Source: Chara braunii
Lineage: Eukaryota > Streptophyta > Charophyceae > Charales > Characeae
Reading direction: 5' to 3'
DNA length: 23,184 bases
NCBI GenBank assembly: GCA_003427395.1
Contig: BFEA01000034.1
Coordinates: 2,285,314-2,308,497 of the forward strand
This document shows, in pieces, positions 16,251 to 23,184 of the stretch. How positions within the stretch are numbered: position 1 is the stretch's first letter; every line of letters begins with the position of its first letter. A program made the translations under genes and the position numbers. Below the pieces are notes generated by a model. The model was given only the letters and a program-made list of their open reading frames with translations, was not told the DNA's origin and searched no databases.

Positions 16251-16339
16251 CTCTCTTAGCTTGGTGTGGGCGCTTTCCGTTAGTGCGAATCACCATTTAT
16301 TTGCATGTATGCAATATGGAAGTGAAAGTGAGCCTGTCG

Positions 16340-16372
16340 GTAATAATAATAAAAAATATATATATATATTAA

Positions 16373-16403
<31 letters not shown>

Positions 16404-16440
16404 TCAAGCAAACATTAACAATAATAATAAAAGAAATAAT
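16340..16440. repeat. Imperfect (TAA)n/(TA)n microsatellite
   Basis: AATAATAAT runs around a short TATATATA core, lying between the divergent minus-strand (16250) and plus-strand (16675) starts. Confidence 0.9.
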
Positions 16441-16674
16441 AAAATTTAGTCACTCAAAATGCAAGAAAAATGAGAGAGAACGAACTTCAGAGATCAAATA
16501 GCATCATGTATGTGAGACCAGATAGTTGTGACTTCAATAGCAAAATTGCATCACGAGTTCCACCAATTAAGAGCACAACAAAAACTCACAAGTGACAATG
16601 CGCGAACAGTCTCATCACCATCAACAATGAACCAATGTTGATATCCTATTTGACGCTCGGCACCCAGACTACAG

Positions 16675-16778
16675 ATGGCAAATCCTATCTATCCTACTAT
16701 CTACGATGCTATGGATGACGTCAACAACTCCCTGAGATACGAGCAGATCTCAGACTGTGTCGTCACCTCAAACACCAG
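16675..16778 (+). CDS. Candidate first exon B
   Basis: ATG at 16675, 34 full codons plus two bases, ending CACCAG|GTATGT at 16778/16779. The peptide is MANPIYPTIYDAMDDVNNSL and on to DCVVTSNT. It has two paralogues in the window, one of which (minus strand, 16250) shares the MA start and the NNSL core. It stands head-to-head with that copy across 424 bp. The downstream exon is not certain. Candidate acceptors lie at TTCTAAG (about 17699) and TTCTCAG (about 17740). No known domain. Confidence 0.45.
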
Positions 16779-17230
16779 GTATGTCCCTCGCATCACTCAC
16801 AATCTCGTTCCCCAACACAAAGATAGCACACACACCCAAGACCATCGCTCACCCATCCCCCTGCTTTTCTTTCTCTCTCCATATGTCTATCTGTCTGATT
16901 GTTTGTCTCCTTCTGTCTGTGCTTGTTTATCAGACAATATGTCTGGTTATATCCGTGTCTGTTCTGTTTACTATCTGTCTGATTTCTGTCTGTTTTGTTG
17001 GCGTCTGTATGTTTGCTTACTTGTTTCGTCTGTATCACTCTGTCTGACCGTCAGTGTTTGTTGGTTTGTCTGTTTGTTCCTATTTGGTCATATCTGTCTG
17101 CTCCCGTTTCCCTCTCTTATCCTTCTTTACACATACACACACACCGGCACATACCCGTGAGCATGGTGGTGAGTCCTTATTCACCAATCAAATGAGCCCC
17201 GGGCAGATCGTATGTCCGGGTTCAGTGGAA
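16779..17230 (+). other. Intron-like sequence B, homologous to intron A
   Basis: Begins GTATGTCCC. TCTG/TTTG-rich from 16865 to 17110. It includes the tail shared with intron A. The pyrimidine-rich character resumes at 17390-17700, so the real intron may extend to about 17699. Confidence 0.5.
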
Positions 17231-17319
17231 AAAAAACCTTTGAAACCAGTCAAGCACAGTTGTGCTTTCCTCGACTGTTCACGAACTACGGCAACACATA
17301 CACATAGTATGTGCACATA

Positions 17320-17345
17320 CGCACATACACACACACACACACAAA
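17320..17345. repeat. (AC)n microsatellite
   Basis: ACACAC run within the intron-like region. Confidence 0.8.
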
Positions 17346-17389
17346 CATACCGATGCTCCCCCACAGATGCGCTGGTGAAAGTCTGTCGA

Positions 17390-17698
17390 AACTGTCTGAC
17401 TGTTCGTTTGTTAGTTTATTTTTGTCTGTTCATGTGATATGCGTGCATGTCTGTATCTGTTTGCCTGATTGTATCTGTCTATGCCTGTTTGTTTCGTCCA
17501 ACTGTGTCTGTCGATTTGTCTGTGTCTGCTGGTCTGATCGTCTGTGTCTAGCCCGTTTGTTCGACGTTTGTAGTTGTCTTGTTTGTCTCTGTATGCCCCT
17601 CCTTGCTTTCCTTTCCTTTCTCTTTTCTTATTTTTCCCTCTTCCTCTTTTACTATCTCTCCCTCCTTCTCTTTTCCTCCTCCTTTTTCTTCTTCTAAG
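17390..17698 (+). other. Pyrimidine-rich tract
   Basis: TCTGTCTG-like sequence passing into CTTTCC/TTCCTC, then TTCTTCTAAG. This is consistent with the 3' part of a long intron. Open frames here (for example 17311-17697) are low-complexity. Confidence 0.4.
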
Positions 17699-18240
17699 TT
17701 CACCATCCCTGCTCCATCCTCTCGCTATCTGACTTCTCAGTATCTGCATACTATTGGAGAGAGACTTGTGAGTTTGGACTTGATAATATTTGGATCCAGG
17801 TTCGACATTGGGATTAGACATTCGATGAGCGAGTATTTGGGACTTGTACCGAAGACTTGGTGTCGGGCACATTCCCATCTTCCCCCTTCTCGTCCTCTGT
17901 TCCTCCCTTCTTTTGTTTGAGTATGGCTGGATCCGCATTATGACCTTAGTTGGGTTGATCACCGATCTCTTAGCACTCTCTCGTGCTATCTTTTACTTTG
18001 TGAGGGAGGGGTCGGATCTTGCTCCGTTTGTACCATTACAATATTCTACAACTTAGTATCCCCTCCTCTTCTCGTGTGCGTGAAATATCCTAAGATGTCG
18101 TGTCAGTCCTAGCCAGGTTAGGATTCCTATCCCAGTCTCCCGTTGTGCTCCAAAGTATCCTTTTGTACATATTAGGATGAACATTGTTTGTTGAGATTTC
18201 GTTAACACTGCATTGTCATTTTTTTTCTTTCTATCACATT
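17699..18240. other. Possible downstream exon; otherwise no gene
   Basis: Moderately protein-like frame SSRYLTSQYLHTIGERLVSL at about 17715-17775, with CTT|GTGAGT as a possible donor near 17770. Reading phase from exon B is not satisfied by the TTCTAAG acceptor, so no exon is called. Confidence 0.25.
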
Positions 18241-18284
18241 GCGGATCCCTAACTGGGCTTGCTATACACACACACATATTCGCA

Positions 18285-18323
18285 TATGCACTCATACGAG
18301 TGCATAGTTACGTACATACGTAA
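18285..18323. repeat. Two adjacent perfect hairpins
   Basis: TATGCACTC-ATAC-GAGTGCATA (9 bp), followed by TTACGT-ACAT-ACGTAA (6 bp). Confidence 0.6.
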
Positions 18324-18582
18324 GCGTGATAATGCACATTTCCAAGATAGGAAACTTTACTTGTTCTCTACTTCTCGTCGTCGTGATCGTGACCCGCCCT
18401 CAAAGACGCAATGCTTGTGACGTTCCCTTCGGTATAACACGATTTGTTCAATTTTGTTGTGATCGTACCGCATATCAATCCCACAGTACGAGAGATATGA
18501 CAGACACAAACATTTTTTTTTATTTTTTTTTTCCCTAATAGATGGGGTAGCTATCGACGACCCATCTTCCTAACGCCACCGT

Positions 18583-18623
18583 TCTAATAATAATAATAAT
18601 AGTAATACTAATAATAATACTAC

Positions 18624-18664
<41 letters not shown>

Positions 18665-18720
18665 GTAAATAATAATAATAATAATAAGAAGAATAATAAC
18701 AATAATAATCAATAAACAAC
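18583..18720. repeat. Long imperfect (TAA)n microsatellite
   Basis: AATAAT trinucleotides with TACTAATA, AAAGTAA and AAGAAG interruptions. This is the longest such run in the window. Confidence 0.95.
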
Positions 18721-19081
18721 AATACTAGAAATATGTATACTACCTACCTCCTCTTGTCTGATACGATGATGAGCACCCTCTACCTCAGGTCTAGCACTTG
18801 GTGAAGGCTCAACTACCTCTCTACTCCGTCAGTCCCCCTCCTTACTTCTCTTCTTCCTCATGCTTCTCGGTTCTGATTTTCCCGAGTTGCATGATCGTGC
18901 GTGTTCTGGTTATCATTGACATTCTCACCAGTGAGGCTTTGTGAGTCTTTTTTGTGTTTTGCTTAATTAATATAATGAAGTGCGCTCAAAAAAAGGGGGG
19001 TTCGAAAGTGAAAGATTTATGAAAGACTTGAAGAATCCAAAATTGTATAATGAGAGAGTTTATACCTAAAGTGGTTATTGG

Positions 19082-19265
19082 TTTCATATGGACACATCTT
19101 CAAGTGGAAGATATTTTAAAGTTTATATGGATAGACCATCCATGAGTGGGAGGATGGCTGAGAGATTTTTATGGGTGATTCTCCTTCAGAGTGGAAGGAG
19201 TCTTAAAAAGTTTTATGGAAGGCTCACCCAAGGGAATGAGGGGTGGCTTAAGAAGATTTTATGGA
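19082..19265 (+). repeat. Tandem array of ~44-bp hairpin units
   Basis: Units start at TTTATATGG or TTTTATGG-like words, with ATGG at 19088, 19127, 19171, 19215 and 19261. Each carries a hairpin with its own arms: ATCTTC-AAGTG-GAAGAT (19096-19112), CCATCC/GGATGG (19136-19157), CTCCTTC-AGAGTG-GAAGGAG (19181-19200) and CACCC/GGGTG extended by four pairs past a bulge (19219-19249). Loops share an AGTG core, and a TTTTAAAGTTTTATGG-like linker is conserved. No reading frame is conserved across units. Confidence 0.75.
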
Positions 19266-19299
19266 GTAGAGTATTACCCTCGGCCAAATCAGCAGCTCC

Positions 19300-19690
19300 A
19301 CTCTGTTGGTCCTCAGCTGCCAGTAAGCGTGTCATCTGCGGCAGGGAAACCTGTTAAGTAAGAAAGCCCTTGCCTGGCCAATGGCTGTGAGTCCCGGATG
19401 GTTTTCTGTGTGGCAGGGGGTAAGGAAAGAACCGTTCAAATCTGCATCCCCGCTTGCGTAGTCACGTAAAAGCTGGTAAAGGCAGCACGGACAATGTGGA
19501 AACCTGCTGGTTGTAAGTCCTTCACTCAACTTATTCTGGGCCACAAGTGGTCTAGTCTGTGATGGGGATTTCCATGATCAAGGCTCCTTGAGAGAAATTA
19601 AAGTTTTGACTGATAGTCGGTAGGAGCGTCATCCACAGCAGGAAGGATCGGCCTGATTATGGGGCCCTCCAATCAGCTATAGTTTTGGTT
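19300..19690. repeat. Degenerate ~75-85-bp repeats
   Basis: GGCAGGGAAACCTG...GTAAG near 19340, GTGGCAGGGGGTAAGGAAAG near 19408 and GTGGAAACCTGCTGG...GTAAG near 19493 look like diverged copies. An 89-codon frame (19088-19357) crosses two repeat types and is not called. Confidence 0.4.
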
Positions 19691-19692
19691 GA

Positions 19693-19920
19693 AAGTGGCG
19701 TGAGTTTTATTTGGAAGAAGATTATGAGAGTTTGCTCACTAAGCAAAATCTTAAAGGTGAGATTGACGAGGTGTATGATGAAATAAAGTAGGATTTATGG
19801 GCAAAAGGGATGATTTTCTTTATTTTGAAAGACTTAGTGAATACCCATACCCATCCAATGAGAGACTTCTGCATGATGGTAACGATTGGGGGATTGGGCT
19901 TAACGGGGCCCTACCCATAA
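19693..19920 (+). pseudogene. Decayed coding-like segment, faint reverse-transcriptase resemblance
   Basis: A 76-codon frame with a single TAG (about codon 33), ending at TAA 19918. It reads EEDYESLLTKQNLKGEIDEV, then DLWAKGMIFFILKDL, then RDFCMM...GPYP. EI-x-x-x-L-x-AKGMI followed by R-x-x-C and a final YP recalls the start of a Ty3/gypsy reverse transcriptase. The spacing is short and no catalytic DD is visible. Treat the family as unproven. Confidence 0.25.
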
Positions 19921-20311
19921 GGTACGTTTGTGGTATGCATGATGGGGTCAAACACCCTAATATTCTAGATTAGCTGAAAGATTGAGGTGTCTCATTAAAC
20001 CCCACAATGGGATATTCCTTAGAAGAAGAGCTTGAAAAGGAGTGTATAGATGAGTTGAGTTTGAGTCATTGATATGTGAAAAGAAAACAGTCTAAGTAAA
20101 GATTGAGATTCTGAATTTTGACCTACCATTGAGTTTGAGTTTAGCTAGTGGTGGGATGATCAGTGTCCCCGGCGCGATAAAATATCGTTCAAAAAGACCG
20201 GAATAGTGTAGTCTTAAGTTTGGTTTTGGACTGCTTCCTTTCCATGACTATAGCTAGTGGAAAGTGATTTTATCCACTTTGTGAAATTAGAGGTTGAAAA
20301 GTGTTTGTGCT

Positions 20312-20329
20312 TAGCCGATTATTCGGCTA
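20312..20329 (+). repeat. 7-bp hairpin with TTAT loop
   Basis: TAGCCGA-TTAT-TCGGCTA. Same loop and stem length as the hairpin at 885-902, but with unrelated arms. It lies in the third copy of the arm-type repeat, upstream of R3 copy 3. Confidence 0.55.
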
Positions 20330-20504
20330 TTGTAAATTTATATTTTTGATCAAGAATTAACAGATATTTTTTGACTAATGATTTTGTCTACTTCTTTTAA
20401 GGAATCGAGGTTTGGAAAGGATACAACTAAATGACCGTTTTAGTCGAAGTTAAGATATCGAGGAAGTTATCATATACCTTGTTTGAAGACTATGTTTGAA
20501 TGAT

Positions 20505-20700
20505 ATTTGGTTTACGCATTCGTTGCGACGGGGACGTCGTTTAATAAGGTCCGGGCAGGCTGTCGTACCAAATACCCTTACAAGGGTATTTGGCGTGTTT
20601 CCTGCAAGTCACGTCGGTGTAACCTCGCCCGTCTGACTGCGGGCACGCGAGAGGGAGCTTTGGTCCTAGTCTGGCTGCGCGGCGCGCGTGGGGTACTGAC
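20505..20700 (+). repeat. Structured repeat R3, partial copy 3
   Basis: Shares GTTGCGACG with copy 2 and the CCTCGC...GCGAGAGG hairpin with both copies (20623-20654; inner GCCCG/CGGGC). A perfect 12-bp stem CCAAATACCCTT/AAGGGTATTTGG (20568-20593) sits about 42 nt before CCTCGC, where the other copies have different hairpins. CGACG-GGGA-CGTCG lies at 20526-20539. A 188-codon frame without a start ATG (20507-21073) overlaps and is judged incidental. Confidence 0.6.
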
Positions 20701-20759
20701 GGCGAGGCGCAATCATGCGCAGCCTGGGTCTACGAGGCGTCATGGGCCAGCGGGACGCG

Positions 20760-21700
20760 CAGCGTTCATTTTTAATTTCTATTTGTTTATTTATTTATCC
20801 GCTTTCAATTATTTTTTTTCTAAGGTTTTTAGATTGGTGATCGGCTTCGGGGCCGACATCGAGACCCACGAGCCTAGTTCAACTACTAGGTTTCCAGACA
20901 CGGAGGGCCGACACGGCAATCGAGGACCTTGGGTGTGCGCTTTGATCGATGGGTCTGCTTGTTCAGGATACTGGCGAAGGGTCCTCTGCCATGCCGCGGC
21001 TGAGAAACAGGGCGCGTGGGGTTATGTTCTATTCGCGGGATTGCGTGAAGGCTATTACAAACTGTTTTCGTGACTGCGCATTTTTTTTCTTCTTTGGGGA
21101 ACCCCGTAGCAGCCACATCCGTGCTCAAGCCTTCAAATGAAGGGACATGTGGGAGCTGCAACCACCAGCAGGTGGGTGATATCGGCCAGGGGGGGGTGAC
21201 CAATAACATATCTCTAGGTAGCAGGCGGCGGGGATGGACGGACGGCACTGCGCAGCAACGGGAAGGGGCAATAGTGCAGGAGAGGCGATAGGGTGGGGAG
21301 GCACGGATTAGGGGCGCTATGGTAAGGGCCGCAAAGATACTGCTGAGTGAACCGTGCGTCGGACAGGGTATAGGGGCGGAAGACCTCCGGGCCTCTAGTA
21401 GTTAGCTCCCCCCGTAGCATTCCACAGAGTAGCGGGTGTTGTTGAACAACTTTGACGCGGCCGGATCGGTCTCTATAGGTGCAACTTTGACGAAAGCACG
21501 GAACGCAGAGCTGCTGAGAAGAAGGCGGGCACTAATCGAACCCCTTCAACAATCTCCCTCGAAGACAGTGGAGCCGCTGGTCGGTGCAGTGCGCCACTGT
21601 AGTGAGTCGTGAAGCAGCGAGAGCGGGCTAGCACTGGCGAGGCGGGATGAAGGTGGATGGGATGCCGCGCAGGTGCATTCAAAGACAGGAAAAACGGAGT
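20760..21700. other. No supported gene
   Basis: T-rich stretch at 20765-20830, then GC-rich sequence. Several frames on both strands (for example minus 20886-21248) lack start context, motif or conservation. Confidence 0.4.
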
Positions 21701-21739
21701 GGAAAGTCACGACGACCCGGGCGGGTAGAGCGGAGTGCG

Positions 21740-22400
21740 AACGCTGGAAAATGAGGGTGAACCCAGCCGGAAAATTATGCCAGGTGCATATGAGGTGAGC
21801 CTGGTATGGAGGGGCTATCACCTGGCTATGGAGTAGGAGCCGGGCGCGAGAGAAAGTGAATGCGCCGGATATGGAGAACGGATAAGGGAGAGAGATGGGG
21901 AAAAGAGTCTTTTTCGCTCGATTCCCAATGGAATCGGGTGGAATAAAGCATGCAATGGGGGTTTTCGGTATCTGCGAGATGAATGATGAAGTTAGTTTCA
22001 ATGTTAGATGACTAGAATTAGAGTTAGTAGAGTAGTAAGGTCCGCGGAGCTATGGCGGGGAGGAAAAAAAAGGAGATGAGGACGGCTGGAGGTGCGTGGC
22101 GCCCTTGATTCCTAACGGATTTTGGCGAAGTAAAAGCCGAATCCGAGGTTTTTGGACAGGGCGAATCAGTTGGAGAAGTTAGTATGGAAGTATAAGGAGT
22201 GTAGAGTGAGGAAGAAGAGAAAAGTCATGCGCGGAGAGGGTCGAGTGAGAAAAACAACGGGAGTGAAAAGTTTATATCTCGCTCGATCCTTGATGGATTT
22301 GAGCGAAATAAGATGCCAAATAGGGGTTTCAACGGGGGGCGAGTCCGATACCGAAGTCGGATTTGGGGATTCATGGCTAGTATCGCCGGTGTGAGATGTG
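21740..22400 (+). repeat. Tandem array of ~180-bp units with a central hairpin
   Basis: Four diverged units have hairpin centres near 21755, 21927, 22114 and 22292. Arms are GCTGG/CCAGC (21743-21767), CGATTCC-CAAT-GGAATCG (21919-21936), CGCC/GGCG with inner ATTCC/GGATT (22100-22127), and TCGCTC/GAGCGA with inner ATCC/GGAT (22279-22306). Each is followed by a similar word of the type GGAATAAAGCATGCAATGG. Minus-strand frames of about 150 codons here lack ATG starts and follow the repeat. Confidence 0.6.
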
Positions 22401-22594
22401 GGGGTTGCGCTCGGGCACACGGGCAACAAGCTAGCTTAGAGTAGCGTGAAGTTTTCTTATTAGTATGAGAATGTATTTTCCCATGTTTCAGAGGAAGATT
22501 CACTCTCTGGTTCAATGCTTCTAGGCAGAGCAGCAAACTGCGGGTCACAGCTATGCGTGGTAGGAAGAGAGAGGCAACAAAAAAATTGTCGCCG

Positions 22595-22785
22595 AGTTCC
22601 AACTTGTTTTCATACCGCTGTCCAACTTTTGCACGCCGCAAGGGCTCTGACCAACAGTTGAACGTGGGTCTTCTACTGTGTTCAACCACTTATCAACATG
22701 ACCAACTTGTTTTCAACACGTCCAACATGGTTTCGTATAGGCCTCCAACATGAACCAACACGTATCCAATATGGTTTTGTACTGC
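22595..22785 (+). repeat. Degenerate TCCAACATGGTTTTG-like short repeats
   Basis: Variants occur at about 22599, 22620, 22699, 22720, 22745 and 22765. No gene is associated. Confidence 0.5.
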
Positions 22786-22799
22786 GGGTCGGTGCTGCA

Positions 22800-23060
22800 A
22801 CAATGCGTGTTTTTGTAGTGTTATTTGACCCCTACTAAAGGGATTTTTTTTCCTCCCAGTTTTTGTGTCGGCGTCCCAATTTTGACTACCTTGGATGTAC
22901 ATGGACGTTTTGTCGTGGTCGTCGACAAGTGGAAAGTGCCGTAGAACATGGTGAACTTCAGCAGACTGGGGCCAATGGAGAATGAACACGACACATCATG
23001 AAAGCCACCTTCAAAGCTTACCATCTTCGCTACGCCGTAGGAGCAAGGGCCAAACGACAA
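22800..23060. other. No gene seen
   Basis: Mixed sequence with incidental short frames on both strands. Confidence 0.4.
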
Positions 23061-23064
23061 AGTG

Positions 23065-23098
23065 CACTCCCGGACCACTCCCGGACCACTCCGGGACC
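23065..23098. repeat. Three tandem 11-bp units
   Basis: CACTCCCGGAC repeated three times with one change, near the end of the window. Confidence 0.9.
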
Positions 23099-23184
23099 AA
23101 GCCAGACCCGAAACGTGGGTCTGATGCTAATTCACCATTACCGGCCCTTTTTCCACAAGCCCTGTTATGAACTCAAACCCTGAC

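Noticed and set aside
17490-17505. Minus-strand GGACGAAAC as a hammerhead 3' core
   Set aside because: No CUGAUGA upstream. It sits in a TCTG-rich tract.
17411-17962. 183-codon minus-strand open frame
   Set aside because: It is the antisense of a pyrimidine-rich tract, giving Arg/Lys-rich low-complexity sequence.
20507-21073. 188-codon open frame
   Set aside because: It has no ATG at its start, overlaps structured R3 copy 3 and a T-rich tract, and reads as low-confidence composition with no motif.
21546-22001. 151-codon minus-strand open frame
   Set aside because: No ATG at the start, and it lies over the 180-bp repeat array without a conserved frame between units.
22225-22689. 154-codon minus-strand open frame
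   Set aside because: Starts at GTG, crosses from repeat array to unique DNA, and has no recognisable domain.
1-23184. CRISPR array
   Set aside because: Tandem arrays here have diverged monomers with no identical repeats and unique spacers, and the sequence is eukaryotic in character.

Overview
This window reads as repeat-rich intergenic DNA from a eukaryotic nuclear genome, probably a protist or alga. I cannot name the organism. The evidence is pyrimidine-rich introns with a GTATGT donor, (TAA)n, (TA)n and (TG)n microsatellites, homopolymer runs, AATAAA-type 3' ends, and no operon-like gene packing. No intact long gene, rRNA or tRNA was found. Four isolated N bases near 6.8 kb show that base quality there is imperfect.

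Layout. Positions 1-2830 and 10270-12925 appear to be two diverged arms of one repeat in opposite orientation. Read outward-in, both carry a hairpin array (197-760; 11831-12925), then a block here called R2 (about 930-1500; 10768-11365), then a roughly 390-bp structured block called R3 (2424-2815; 10300-10660). The left arm also carries an extra stretch of about 0.8 kb (about 1510-2420) with a consensus-perfect hammerhead self-cleaving ribozyme at 1527-1608, microsatellites and a run of strong hairpins. Between the arms (2830-10270) lie more hairpin clusters and about 5 kb of plus-strand sequence that looks like decayed protein-coding DNA, ending in a 3'UTR-like tail with AATAAA at 10141. The whole could be an old mobile element of about 13 kb with long inverted ends, or nested insertions of one repeat family. 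A third partial copy (hairpin array, then R3, plus strand) occupies about 18960-20790.

From 12925 to 18900 the sequence holds a local duplication (13318/13508), microsatellites, a GTACG-rich palindromic block, and a cluster of three related exon-like segments (14985-15127 plus, 16250-16120 minus, 16675-16778 plus). Two of these are followed by homologous introns full of TCTG-type pyrimidine tracts. From 21740 to 22400 there is a tandem array of about 180 bp with a central hairpin.

The recurring theme is the most interesting part. In at least five repeat families, the same position carries a hairpin whose two arms have changed sequence together, so that complementarity survives while primary sequence does not. 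In R1 and R3 the surviving pairs include G-U wobbles that only work in one strand. That points either to selected RNA structure or to a template-switching mutational process that keeps rewriting hairpin arms.
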